A stretch of DNA of 64,000 nt from Lathyrus oleraceus (GCF_024323335.1 NC_066582.1:94236944-94300943); one strand, 5' to 3'. Positions 34,470 to 47,752 are shown, counted from the first letter of the stretch. Notes: generated by a model not told the origin, from the sequence alone. Program-made: numbers and translations.

Positions 34470-35280
34470 TATCATATATTTAATGAGCCATTGTTCTTAG
34501 ATCATAAGAGAAAGACACTAAATTTTTATTTTAAATTTTAATATCTTAAATATATGAATTATATTCTTCAATATTTATATAATTTATTTATAATCAATAT
34601 AAATTGCTATTTCCATTTTAAATTATATGTTACTCCTATTTTGTAAAATATTTTGTTTTATATTTTAAGTTGTTTTGCAATATAAATTAAATATTAATAA
34701 GTTTTTCTTATCATACTATCTACTATTTATATTATTCTTTTATTTCATCATCTTTTCATATCATTAATAAATGATATATAATTTATTTATTTATAAAATT
34801 AATTATAATCTAAATTTGTGTGAAATATCATAAAGAAATTATTATTTAGGACGAAGAAAGTATCTCATTTAAGTTATGCACGATTTTTAAAAAATAATTG
34901 ATAGTATTTATTTTATTATTAAAATAAATCTGATTTATTATAATGTTTTATTTTTAAAAAATATATTGTTCTTTTTTCATTTTATTAAATTTTATCTCTA
35001 TTCTTTAATTTTTAAAAATATTATATATTAATATATTCAAATTAATATTCAATTATTTTGTGTTTTATTTTATAATGTATTTATATTTTATTAATTTTTT
35101 ATATATTAAATATTTAAGTATTATTTTATATAACTTAGACATGTATTAATATATTATATTATTTATAAAAAGCAATATAATATTTAAAAATATATTATAT
35201 TAATTTTTACACAAAAATTCAAATAAAACTTCATAATGTTTATTATAAAATATATATCAACATGGTATTATTAGCAAGAA
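34470..35280 (+). other. Very AT-rich non-coding stretch
   Basis: Almost only A and T, with short ATTTA/TATTT runs, no ORF and no recognisable repeat ends. Nothing else seen. Confidence 0.6.
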
Positions 35281-35589
35281 ATTGTTATGATTCTTCCTAT
35301 ACTTCATCTTTGATCCATGTGTCAGCTTCTCACTCGTTGTGACGGTTGCATCCTTATCTCCCACTCTTGTTCAAATCGAAAATCCAAGAAACTTCTTCAT
35401 TTTTCCAATCATTTTCTATCTCTTCATTCTTTACATTTCTCTCATTTTCTCCTTCTAAAACCTCATGGCCTCAAAATATTTTTCTGTTCTTTCACCTTCA
35501 AGCTCACCATAAACCACAATCCAAGGCTTCCCCTACCAGCTCTTCTCCTAAAACATATTCACCACCATAAAATCCTCCCAAAATGGTCA

Positions 35590-36520
35590 TTTCTCTTCCA
35601 ACACTAAACTCATCAACAACTTCGTTCAACCACCTCCCAAAAATCGTAGTTATAAAACATACATGCTTGATCCATTTTACATGTATCCTAGTGACAATCC
35701 TGAGCTTGATCTTGTTACCCCTCCTTAAAACAATACTAATTTTCATTATTGATCTCGGTCCGTTCATGTAGCCTTTTGCTCCAAAAACAAATTAGGATTC
35801 ATCAATGGAGCCCTAATTCGTGCTGATTCTTCTAATCCCAAATCAATCACTTGGGATAGGTGTTACATCATGGTTATGTCATCGATTAAAAACTATATCA
35901 CTCCTGAAATCTATGAAAGCGTCATTTGGATGGATTCAACGAAGGAAATATGGGATGAGCTTCATGATCTCTATCACCGGGGCGACATTTTTCGCATATC
36001 TAATCTTCAAGAATAAATTTGAACTCTTTGGCAAGGGTATTATAACATCACTCAATACTTTTCTACACTTAAGAAGTTATGACAAGAAATCTAGAATTTC
36101 CTGCCACTTCCACCTTGCACGTGTAACTCTAGTTGTACATGTCAACTCCTTCCTACTATCAACAGTTATATAGATGACAATTGTGGTATTATGTTTCTGA
36201 AAGGCTTGAATGAACAACACAACCCTATTCGTGATCAAATCATGTTAATGAAATCATTATCCCTATCAACAAACTATTCTTTATGTTAATTTAATAAGAA
36301 CGACAAATAATTGTACCGATTGAAGAAGAAAATATCGTTGCTAATTTCAATAAACCCTACTTGAGAGGTCATCTCAAGGCACAAACCCCAAGAACTACAC
36401 TTTCACCAAAGGCATATGAATCAAGATTTGCACTTACTGCAACAAACCAGATCACACTATTGAAGTGTGTTTCAATAAACATGATATACCCCCTATATGA
36501 GGAAAGATTTCGAATCAAAC
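35590..36520 (+). pseudogene. Copia gag relic
   Basis: Frames shifting every ~100 bp give the start of a copia gag-3 type protein (D-P-F-Y-M-Y-P-S-D-N-P), then K-N-K-L-G-F-I-N-G-A, then W-D-R-C-Y-I-M-V-M-S-S-I. Next comes an E-I-W-D-E-L block, and at ~36430-36475 a CCHC knuckle (C-T-Y-C-N-K-P-D-H-...-C). There are many stops and no downstream pol. It belongs to a family different from the Sireviruses here. Confidence 0.7.
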
Positions 36521-37041
36521 ACCGTGATTCGAATCACGTGTTAAATTTGATTTGAATCAAACATGATGAGCTAATTGAAAAAATGTGAAAAAATTGTATG
36601 ATTCGAATCATGTGTAAAGTGTGATTTTGAATCAATTAAGACAGAGGTGACCCAAAGTTTGATGATTTGAATAATGTGTAAAACGTGATTCGAATCAAGT
36701 TTTTTTAAAAACTTTATGGTTTCCAACTGCCTAAAATGATTCAAATCAGGATTTGTGCTTGATTCGAATCAAACACCCAAAATCCCAAATATTAAAATTT
36801 TTAAAGAGGCTTTGAGATTTTTCTTCCCACCTAACTTTAATCGGTATCATATATGGCTCTTGTTCCACTGACTCATGCAATTGATTAAAAGCATCATGAT
36901 CAATTTCAAACCTAACCAATGGTTTATGCATGTTAAAAACGAATCTTTTCAAAACTTGATTCAAAGACGTGAAACCATGAAGGAAACTCAATAATCAAAA
37001 CTAAATCAAAGATGGAAGTGATAAGACAAGAAAAAAAATCA
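36520..37041 (-). repeat. Partial LTR of the minus-strand Sirevirus relic
   Basis: Homologous to 42575-42948, sharing 'tttatgcat...aaaaacgaatc', 'catgaagga(a/g)actcaa' and 'gataagacaa' phrases. It carries several GATTCGAATC-type palindromes between 36525 and 36770. The start (TGATTTTTTT on the minus strand) is set by the purine tract just outside it (37048-37060). The far end is not resolved. Confidence 0.6.
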
Positions 37042-39529
37042 TATTAGGGTTCTCCCCCTGAATGTATTAGGGACATGCAACTATAGTTTCACCCTTTTTG
37101 ATGCTTGACAAGCTTTCTCTTGGAATTGAGTCGACTTTAGTATAACGCGAAAAACACTTATGCTCCCCCTGAAACATTACACACAAACCACAACATAAAA
37201 CGCATAAAACAATTCTAGACTCATTGCAACTTCTCCCCATTTTACAACATCAAAAAAAGATAGATCGAAATGCGTCTAAAACGAAATAAACAACCACCGA
37301 CAAATAATTCCAATGAGCATATGAGCCAAACAGCTAAGAAGCATATACAACAACAAAGATCGGATACATAACACGAAGATGGATATATCATAAAAAACAA
37401 AATGCAAATAGACATACAACACATGCATTCAACATGTAACAATTAAGTGATCAAAACATGTATGCAAAGGAGTTCATTACAATTATAAATAATGCATTAA
37501 CAAGTATACAAATGCTCGAATGCACATAATTAGCAACACACATTTAAAATAATTAAATGAAGATAAGAACAATCAAAATATAAGCTAGAGATGAACGAGT
37601 AAGATAAGGAGAATCTAAGCAACCTAACACACAATTCTAGAACAAGAACATAAAATGATCAAAACTGGATACAAGAGTTATAAAGACCTATCATTATAGT
37701 TTGGTAAAAGCTATGATTTGATACAAAATAGTGTTTGTGAAAACAAAATATATAGCAAACGAAAGTAAATAAAATCCTTATTCTATTTAAGGCATGAAGA
37801 GTCTAAGACTCCCAAATCCCTATAAATCTTGTGAAAGGAATCCGATGATAATGACTTTGTAAAAATGTCAGCAAGCTGGCTTTTAGTGTCAACGTATTCA
37901 AAAACAACATCCACTTTTTCCACATGACCTATAAGAAAATGGTGTCGGATCTCAATGTTTTTGGTTTGTGATTGAAGTACCAAATTCTTAGTGAGGCTTA
38001 TTTCAATAGTACTATCGCACTTAATTGGAACACAACCAAGTTTTAAATCATAGTCTAGTAATTTCTACTTTAGCCATAAGACTTGTGCATAACAACTACC
38101 AACAATTACATATTCAGCCTCAATGATAGAAAGAGTGATGTTATGCTGCTTCTTACAGTTCCAAGAAACTAAAGAACTTCCAAATAAGTAACATGTACCA
38201 CTAGTACTTTTCCTATTCGACTTGCACACTGCAAAATCGGAATAAAAAAAACCTATTAAGCTATAAGAAATACCTTTAGGATATCAAGGACCGTGATGGG
38301 AGGTTCCGTTAAGATACCTCATAATACATTTTACGATCTTAAGGTGGGAATCCTTAGGTGATGCTTGATATCTAGCACACATATACGCACTAAAAATGAT
38401 ATCTGACCTATTTGTGGTTAGCTAGAGTAAGGATCCGATTATACCTCTATACCTGGTTACGTTGAAATCCACTCCTCTTTCATCTTTGTCAATAAGCACA
38501 TTTAAGTCCATTGGCATTGATATACTCTTCAAATCTTTCATCTCGAATTTCTTGAGAAGCTCTAAGAAATATTTCATTTGACTTATGAAAGTGCCTTCTT
38601 CAGCTTGCTTGATTTGCAATCCTAAGAAGTATATTAGCTCTCCGATAAGTGACATCTCAAATTCTCCCTGCATCAAACTTGAACATTCTCGACAAAGAGA
38701 TTCATTAGTAGACCCGAAAATAATATCATATACATAAAATCTAACTAAGAGAATATACTTTTCCTTATGTCTTATAAATAAAGTGGTATCGACTTTCCCA
38801 CGATTGAATCCTTGTTTGATCAAAATCCACTTAATCGTTCATACCAAGCTTTAGGAGCTTGTTTGAGACCATATAAGGCTCTTTTTAATTTTTTTAAAAA
38901 AATGATTAGGATTACCATGATCCTATCTTCGATTATATGGCCATTAAGAAAATCAAATCTAACATCCATTTGGTAAAGCTTAAATTCGAGGCAGCAAGTG
39001 AATGCCAAAAGGAGTCTAATAGCTTATAGACGGGCTATAAGAGCATAATTCTCCTTGTAGTCTATTCCTTCAGCTTGATTATAATACTTTTCCACTAATA
39101 TTTCTTTATTTATAATAATTACACCATTTTCATCCATCTTATTCTTAAATATCCATCTTGTGCCAATGACGGTTTTGTCAACCGGGTGCGAAACAAAGTC
39201 GCAAATGTCTTTACATTTAAATTGGATTAATTCTTCTTGCATAGCAAGTAACCATCCATCGTCAAGTAAAGCATCAGATATCGATTTAGGTTCAATCTGA
39301 GAAATGAAAGTAGATTACTTACAAAAATTATTAACCTGCAACCTAGTACTATGTCTCTCAGGAATTGATTTAACGAATGATCCTTTGCGATTTTCCAATC
39401 CTGAGGCAACTGGTTCAATGTCTCATGTTTTTTATCCTCATGTAAGCCTTCCTCTTTATCTTCTGCAATATCCTCATCCTTTTTTAAAAGAGTAGGATCT
39501 TCTTTGGAACTTTCATCATCGATCAATTT
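37042..39529 (-). pseudogene. RT-RH: Minus-strand Sirevirus relic: RT-RNase H and 3' UTR
   Basis: On the minus strand, 39526-39227 is the acidic spacer before RT. 39242-38422 holds RT fragments (T-R-W-I-F-K-N-K; Q-M-D-V-R-F-D-F-L-N-G; the active-site region reads F-Y-V-Y-D-I instead of Y-V-D-D). 38420-37783 holds RNase H, ending with the N-I-E-I-R-H-H-F block and A-D-I-F-T-K-S-L. Many stops and shifts are present. Downstream, repeated 'ctccccct' runs (37050, 37150, 37230) are serial polypurine tracts on the minus strand. No gag or protease is present next to it. Confidence 0.75.
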
Positions 39530-40439
39530 GTTGGGTGTGAATATGGAAGTAGAAAAATGATCTAGAGGAGGGGGTGAATAGACGCAAATTAAAAATCAAC
39601 CGCTATTTTCAAAATCAGAATGTTTTAAAAATTAAGTTGTGAGCAGTTTGATGCAAAAATGAAAATTATACAATTGAATATTGATCAAGCTAACACAGTT
39701 CATTTCACAAATATCTAAGATTATAATGATGAAACACTTTGTATGAATTGATTCAATTTGTGTAATAACAAGAAGTGTATACACAATGATTCAATTTATG
39801 GAGTCACTATAAGAAAATTGCCATATACCAACGAAGAATTCTACTGACAGCTAAAAACACCGTAGGTATAAGTATTATAAACCGTTGGTACATATCTTTC
39901 TTGTCAAATTGATTATTAGTGACGAGAAGGAATTATATTATATAAATAGTAATAGTTTATTTAATATTTTAATATAAGATTTAATTGAAATACACTGACA
40001 GTGTAAAATAATTTTACACCGTCAGTTAATCTTAGACGTTGAATATTAAAATAAATTTGACTTTTATTTTAAAAACCTATAAAATAATGCAAACGGGTAA
40101 TGGTGATTAATTGAAGTTGTAAATATTTTTACACTGATAGTGCATAGTAATTAATCTCTTTAATATATTAGTTTTGATTTTAAATTCTAGAATGTTTTTA
40201 GGGTTATGAGATTATGCATGCATGGCTATTATGCATTAAAAGTTCTAAATGTAATATTTCTTTGGATGAATTAATTAATGAAATCAAATTTTATCTTTTT
40301 ATTTTATTTATTTTTTCTTTATGTATCTATCAATTTAGGTTTAACTTTTTAACATTGGTACTTTCATTCTTCAACATCAATACCTCTCATGGCATACCAA
40401 TTTAACTAGATTAAATTTAATTATTTTACTATTAAGGTA

Positions 40440-41060
40440 GAGAAAAATATCATGTTGACACTGAACCCATATATGAACAGTAGACCAAACCTTCCTTCAT
40501 AGGTGTTCCATCTATGCCAACAATATTTCCTTCAAACGGCAACTATAAAAATCCCGATTTTGGAACTAAATCAGTGCCAACAACTAGAGGGTCGTTGGAG
40601 AAGGAGATTAGGTGTGTCGTCGCCGTCTCAGAGAATCATCTCAACATCTGTTCTCCACTTTCGATATACTTGGTTTTTCAATACTCATATTCAATCCTGG
40701 GGAATATTTTCTCATTATCTGTTGTTCCACCATGCACAACCCTGCAACACCCTTCCCAATAAAAAGTTACAAACTGTCACGTTTTGTGGTTGTTCACAAC
40801 CACTAACATTTTTTTAGCTTCAACCTCTTGTTTCATTGCTTCGTTTTGACAATTCTGCTTCCATGGAAGAAGAGGAAAAGAGTACTAAAAATCTGGTATG
40901 AAGAGGGAGCCGTCACATGAGAATAGCCAACAAGCATTAGGGTTGTATTCTTTTGTCTAGTTTTGAATTAGGAAATAATTCGGTTGATGGTCCAGGAAAT
41001 CATTTTATTCATTCTTATTAATATATAATTCTAATTATTGTTCTTATGTTGGATAATTGT
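40440..41060 (+). other. CACTA internal DNA of unknown origin
   Basis: The composition is less AT-rich than its surroundings between 40500 and 40900, with overlapping small ORFs (40503-40817) that show no known domain. A short ATG-led acidic piece lies at 40864. It may be another captured fragment or the 5' part of the same gene. Confidence 0.3.
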
Positions 41061-41065
41061 TTCAG

Positions 41066-41418
41066 TTACGAACATTTCTCATTCGAAATGGCTTGTCAAT
41101 TCTGTTTAAAGAAGGTCCAGGTGCTTACAAGGCTTATTACCTGAAGTAAGTTGCCTATCTTGCACTTTATATCAGAATTCTAGTTTGTAATGTATGAGCT
41201 ATGTTATAGTCATGGTCTTCGAGAATTTTAGTGAACCTTTCCTTCCACATTTTGCAAAATGTAGTCCACAGAACCAAGCTTTAATAGGTTTTGCTGGTAG
41301 TTTAGTTAGGACTGAAGATTTCTTGACCATTGTTGAGGGAGGCCGGGATGAAGAAGGGCCACGTTGTATCAGAGTGCGATATAACAATGTGATAGGATTA
41401 TATGTTCCTCTAGTATAA
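41066..41418 (+). pseudogene. Captured exon pieces resembling plant tRNA ligase
   Basis: 41066-41145 follows TTGTTTCAG, ends before GTAAGT, and encodes ~26 residues (with R-N-G-L-S-I-L-F-K-E-G-P and A-Y-K-A-Y-Y-L-K). After ~85 bp of intron-like DNA, 41231-41388 encodes S-P-Q-N-Q-A-L-I-G-F-A-G and V-R-T-E-D-F-L-T-I-V-E-G. In order and content this resembles the N-terminal half of the plant tRNA ligase that joins tRNA halves after intron removal. A segment between the two blocks is missing. Family assignment is from recall, not a search. The piece is not a functional ligase: it has no nucleotidyltransferase, kinase or phosphodiesterase domain. It is still flanked by intron-like sequence, so it came from genomic DNA, not mRNA. 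Confidence 0.5.
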
Positions 41419-42331
41419 TGAGTATGAACTATCAAGAAAGTTTAACCTCATTGTTATTGTGGAATATCTTGCATCTGATTTTGAATTCAAGGTGGTTATA
41501 AGCTGCAAGACCGGTATATTATATCTTATTCTTCGAGTTTATATTTTAAATATTATGTAAACAGTTATAAAGTTGAGTTTATAATTTATTTTATTTTATT
41601 TTCAATAGGTTACAAATGCTTCTAGTGTCCCAAATCATATAAATTCTTATAGTTTATGCACGGATGAAGATGGAAGAGAGGAAGCTTATGTTGTGTTTTT
41701 TTTTTGTCATAGGATTATTATATAATTGACATTACTTTTTTTATATGTTTGTAAGAATTGCTATTTAGACAATATAATTGAAATATTTTTTGATGTTGTA
41801 ATTTTTTGTGGAACAAATAAAAAGGATTGTCAAAATTTTATTATTAAAAAAATTTTAATTATAGGAAAGAAATATTTGTAAAATAAAAAGACATACTAAT
41901 GAAATTTTTTGTCATATACCAACAAAAATATATAGTAGATAAAGTTATTAAATAGAGTAATTAGTCGTCGCTATAGTCTCTAAATTTTGTCCAAACCCTG
42001 AAAAATGTCGTCGGTATAAGATATTGGGACTCCAAATTACTGTTGGTATAGAGAATTATAGTTGACAAAAGAAAACGGCAATTGGTATAAGTTTTTTTTA
42101 CGTTTACCAACGGTTTTTAGACCTTTACCAACGGTTTTTTGCCGTTTGTACATGTCAATTTTTTTGTAGTGAGTTCAAAATTCAATTCGTTTCCAGATTA
42201 TTAATCAATAATCTTGCTTACCAAGTTATCCAATTCCAACAAAACCTAATGCTTACGTAATAAATCTTTATCATAACAAACAATATAATACAACGGAATC
42301 GGAAAAGTTAAGCATGCAATCTCTATGAATG

Positions 42332-42338
<7 letters not shown>

Positions 42339-42380
<42 letters not shown>

Positions 42381-42387
42381 TACATAG

Positions 42388-42425
<38 letters not shown>

Positions 42426-42440
42426 TGAGAGAGAGAGAGA
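42339..42440 (+). repeat. Compound (GA)n-(GATA)n-(GA)n microsatellite
   Basis: GA runs flank a block of GATA units (about 42385-42408). It lies in the LTR just right of the CACTA insertion. Confidence 0.9.
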
Positions 42441-42994
42441 GATGTCGCCGAGATTTATAGTGTTTCGGCGTTCGTCTTCGCTTTGCCAACGTGTACTATT
42501 CAATGGTTTCGCATTGGAACCTGCATAGTTCCATGTTATTTAACAAATATTTCCAATACTGTCACTAGGAAAATGATCAGAATCAAGTGCGAAATTTGAT
42601 TCGAATCAAATGACTGTGTTCCACATCTGTCCAATTTGACCAGAATAAAAAATTCAGTATAAAACTGAATGATTCGAATCATTCTTGTAAAATCTCAAAT
42701 TTTCAAAACAACTTTGAGATTTTACTTTTGAATCAAAGTTTAACCAAAACACAAAATATTTTCATTCCACTAACATAGGCTATTGATTAAAGAGCATTTT
42801 AATCAAGATCAAATCTAACCAAGGTTTTATGCATTCTAAAAACGAATCAATTCAAATTCGATTCTAAGAAGTTCAATCATGAAGGAGACTCAACAAATTG
42901 AAATAAAAATAATGATGAAAGCGATAAGACAATAAACAAAAAAAATCATATATAGAAGCTCCCCCTGAGCGAAGTAGGGACATGCAACTACACA

Positions 42995-43312
42995 ATATTT
43001 CTGTTATTACACATGAAACATCATAGTAAATATCCTTCCCCGTCTTTTGGGGCGAAGACTCATCAAAAGCAACATGAATTGACTCTTCTACTGAAGTAGT
43101 TCTATGATTCTAAACCATATAAGCCTTACTCGTAGTTGAGTACCCTAAAAATATACCTTCATTATATTTCTTATCGAATTTCCCAAAATTGTCCTTTTCG
43201 TTATTTAAAATAAAGCATTTGCAACCGAAAACATGAAAATAAGAAAGATTAGGTTTTCTACCCTTAAGTATCTCATATGGTGTATTCTCTAGGATGAATC
43301 AAATTGATATGT
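42995..43312 (-). pseudogene. IN: Minus-strand Sirevirus integrase C-terminal fragment
   Basis: On the minus strand from ~43300: T-P-Y-E-I-L-K-G-R-K-P-N, then the F-G-K-F-D-K-K-Y-N-E-G block, S-K-A-Y, and V-E-E-S-I-H-V-A-F-D-E-S. It matches the region just before RT in the 13611-24504 element. At ~42995 it is fused to a purine tract and LTR start, so pol is cut here. It may be the missing upstream part of the RT fragment at 39530. Confidence 0.7.
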
Positions 43313-44379
<1,067 letters not shown>

Positions 44380-45076
44380 TGTAATACTCCAATTTTAACC
44401 CTAAGATCCCTCATGCCATCTTATCATTTGCACAAGCTTTGGGATCACACCTTGGTATCCTCCTCACCCCTCATTTATTGGGTTTGCATTGGGAGAGATC
44501 ACCAAGCATATTTGATTGTATCATACTTTGCTTTTATTTGTTTACTAACTAAAATATCAAAAATATGTCTAGTGTGGTGGTATTTCTTTTCTAGGTAGTG
44601 TGTGCATCCATTTATGTCTTATCAAGCTCATATCTAGGGTTTGAGACCCTCAATGTAAAAGATCAATCAAGGAAAGGTTCACATTGGTTCTAAGAATCAT
44701 ATATGGATCCACATGTTCTTAATTTATCAATTTGATCAAGAATTCATCAAGAGATTGAAGCTTGTTTGTCATGGAAGCTCCAAATTCATCTGGGTATCTT
44801 ATGTGCCTTCCTCAGTAGATTTCTTCAACATTTGGTCAAAAATCTCAAGGTATACTTTATTTTAATTCATCTCGAGCATATATGATCCTCCATGAGCCTC
44901 TAAGAGCAAAGGAACTTCAAGTTTGCAAGTTGGTTCAAGGAGGTTGACCAGAGAAGTCAATTGATCAAATCTAGGGTTCCCTAGACCCTATATCCTACAA
45001 TTGTTGTCATATAAAAATGACTCCAAGATTAAATTTACTCTTTATGACATTCCAAACAACTTTCATCACTACTAGA

Positions 45077-45245
45077 AAAATAGTTATTAGCGTCGGCCAC
45101 TTTCAGACGCTAAAGGTGGAAAAACAGACACTAATATGTGGTTAGCGTCGGTTTAGCGTCTGTGTCGGGCCTTGAATAAAAGGTGTGAAGCTACTGTGTA
45201 ACGTCGGCTGAAGATACACCGAGGCTACGTAGCCTCGGTGGAACG
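45077..45245. repeat. CACTA subterminal repeats, left end
   Basis: Repeated AGCGTCGG/TCAGACGCT motifs in both orientations, plus a perfect 24-bp palindrome at 45217-45240. They are likely transposase-binding sites by analogy with En/Spm. Confidence 0.75.
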
Positions 45246-45599
45246 GAGGCTAACGCAAAAACATTATCAAATGCAGTTTCTGATAAAATTAAAAGTAAAA
45301 GAAAAGAAACAATGTTGCTTCTGATAATTCAAATGCAGTTGCCAAACATTATCATAACACGCAAAAACCCCTCCAAACATCAACAACAGCAAAAACCTCT
45401 CCAACATAAATAAAAGAAACAGACAAATGACAGGATTCCAAGTAAAAGCAGTAAACTCATGTAATCATATGGATCTATTAACAAGCTTTGTGGGATAAGA
45501 GTTAGTTTTTCTTTATTACTAGCAGCAGACCGTCGGCAGTAAAAGACTAAAAGCAATATAAAAAACAGCAAAACTAGAAAGAGAAACTAGAAAGAAAAG

Positions 45600-45781
45600 A
45601 AAATTTAGTTCTGCTTCACCCTTTTGTTTCTATTTGAACCCTCATTCACGTCACATCACGCTTATCTTCATCAATGCCTTCTATCTGCTTCACTAGTAGA
45701 GCAATCAAAAATCTCTTCAAACACATCTAATTGTGACATGTCACGCAAACAAGATATTGCTTCAATTTCTACATTGGGTAG
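45600..45781 (-). pseudogene. Displaced 3' end of the CACTA transposase gene
   Basis: Joining 45781 to 47758 across the solo LTR (counting one TSD) keeps the minus-strand frame open for ~28 more codons to a TGA near 45680. It is acidic at the end (D-V-F-E-E-I-F-D-C). Confidence 0.6.
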
Positions 45782-47752
45782 TGTAACACCCTTCTAAAAT
45801 ACCCCAAAAATTAATTAAAATAGTAAACATATAATCAGAGTAATAGTGCACCAAGGGTGTCACACAAACATTCCACACCATTTAAACAATATAACAATCA
45901 TGCTCTTTTAGTTAATTTAAATATAAAGTATTTGCACAATTACGCAGCGGATATAGATCAACTCAATCAAGCAAAACATGTAACATCACATGTAATTTAG
46001 TTCAACAACAACAACAATAAAAATCAAAGTGTTCCCGCCCGATGTTACATCTATCAGAGCATGACCCACTAGGGAGACTACACTAGACTCCAAGCATTTG
46101 CTTCTACTCAACTCATTTCTCGTTACCTGAAAAATAGTTGTAAGGGTGAGTTCCTCAATCAATATAATAAGCATTATAAAACAATATGTAATGCCAAGTA
46201 ATTAACACATCAATCACCCTAATTGCAATACACATTCAGTAATAGCTCATTGGCTTAAACATCATACTCAACATCAATATACAATACCAGTATAATCTCG
46301 AATCATACTTACAACAACACAACACACGTATAATATTGGAACACATCCATTCATATTATACGCCATACATATTTTTATGCAATGAGACTCTACACATGCG
46401 GTACCGACTATTCTTGAACATATAGTTCAAGCTCACCGATCCCTCCCGATACGGCTACTAAGCTCACTAGTCCCACTCATTTGAGACCTAGTGACTCACT
46501 CACTAATTCCTCACCATGGGAATCAGCTACAGCCCCGAAGGCTAGACTATGCACACTAATCATCTAGTATGCAAACATCAACAACAAACCCACAATGGTT
46601 CACTCACTAATTCCTCACTATGGGAATTAGCTACAGCCCCGAAGGCTATGCCATGCATGCTAATCATCTAGCAATGCAACATCAACAGTAATTCAAGAAT
46701 AAACATATGCTCACACTCTGAGCCATACAACAGTCCATTCACACATACATGCATAATATATACATTCACAGCATCATGTACATCATTATACATCATCAAT
46801 CTTTCATCACATAAGCATGTCAGATTATGCCAAACAACAACCACAATATTAGTACATTTCAATATTTCATATACTGCTCAAAACAGCGGGAATTTATCCC
46901 TATTACACCATAGGCAACATAGGCCAACCCTCAATTAGGTACACCACATTTAAAACAATAATTTTTCACTCTGCAACAGTGTTAACCGGTTAACGCCCTG
47001 GGTTAACCGGTTAACGCAGGCAAAACTCACTTTCTGGCAAAACGCAACAGCGTTAACCGGTTAACGCCCTGGGTTAACCGGTTAACGCAGGCAAAAACTC
47101 AATATTTTCACATTTCAATACAGTGTTAACCGGTTAACACCCTGGGTTAACCGGTTAACGCAGACCAACAACCATTCCTGCGCTAACACACGGCAGAATG
47201 CAGAATTCCGCCGTTGGAGGACTTCCGGACCTCCGATTCCGATTCCGTAAAAAAGCTATACGATCGGGAAAACATTACTCACACAATTACCGATTTAATT
47301 TCAACTTTCAGCACAGTTCATCCAACAACATTTCAACATTTACAAATCCCAATTAGGGTCAAATTAACGGCTTATCACTACCCATGACATATTATCCCAA
47401 AATACCCATTAATCGACGATAAACCCCCCTTACCTGAACAATCCGGCGAATCTTTGAGCTTCAAGCCTTTCCGTTCTTCAACCTTTGCTCTTCAGCTCCT
47501 TTCACCTCTTCTCTGCCCTTTTCTCTTTTCACGATTTTCTGTGTTTTTACGTGAAATGTTTTTACTCCCCCCCAATGGGACTTTTTCCTTAATTCCAACA
47601 TATATATATTTTTCCAAACAATAATTATTATTCCAAAATAATAATAATTCAAAAAAAATAATAATAATAAAATTTCCAATTATTTAATTAAATTAATAAT
47701 TAAATTATTAACTCAATTCAAATAATTACTTTATTATTATCGGGGTGTTACA
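45782..47752. mobile_element. Solo LTR, gypsy (chromovirus-like) type, 1,971 bp
   Basis: It starts TGTAACACCC and ends GGGGTGTTACA, with the 5-bp TSD GGTAG at 45777-45781 and 47753-47757. There is no internal region, PBS or coding sequence, so it is a solo LTR left by recombination. TGTAACACCC ends are common in Tekay-type chromoviruses, so the lineage is a guess. Orientation is not decided. It contains two ~95-bp direct copies (about 46495-46585 and 46602-46685) and three copies of a double palindrome at 46979-47165. Confidence 0.88.
46979..47165. repeat. Triplicated GTTAACCGGTTAAC double palindrome
   Basis: Each of three ~65-72-bp units holds two 14-bp palindromes GTTAACCGGTTAAC separated by GCCCTGG or ACCCTGG, six palindromes in all. 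Confidence 0.92.

Larger units (their letters stand above)
39805..42171. mobile_element. Non-autonomous CACTA transposon (2,367 bp) carrying captured gene pieces
   Basis: It begins CACTATAAGAAAATTG and ends with the complement of CACTACAAAAAAATTG. It is flanked by the 3-bp TSD AGT at 39802-39804 and 42172-42174. Subterminal repeats of the type ACCAACGGTTTTT or its complement (with 'ccgtaggtataag' variants) fill ~39830-39900 and ~41930-42145. It encodes no transposase and so would move only with help from an autonomous relative. The middle contains exon-like sequence with splice-type borders. Confidence 0.88.
39530..42948 (-). repeat. Sirevirus-type LTR, split by a CACTA element
   Basis: 39530-39804 and 42175-42948 are the two parts. 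Read on the minus strand it starts TGATTTTTT after a purine tract (42955-42966) and ends ...CTATTCACCCCCTCCTCTAGATC... then CACCCAACA. The C/T-rich end matches that of the 13611-24504 Sirevirus LTR. Without the CACTA it is ~1.05 kb. GATTCGAATC palindromes occur at 42594-42690. No TSD was found. Confidence 0.62.

Noticed and set aside
35504..35767. 87-codon minus-strand ORF
   Set aside because: Antisense to a recognisable copia gag relic on the plus strand.
40503..40817. Second captured gene (three overlapping ORFs)
   Set aside because: No domain or splice borders could be recognised; left as unknown CACTA internal DNA.
42246..42503. Overlapping minus-strand ORFs rich in Ser-Leu
   Set aside because: Product of the (GA)n/(GATA)n repeat; no domain.
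45217..45240. Perfect palindrome as an origin or terminator
   Set aside because: It sits among CACTA subterminal repeats, which explains it better.
46979..47165. CRISPR-like spaced repeats
   Set aside because: The genome is a plant, there are no cas genes, spacers are not unique, and the array is inside an LTR.
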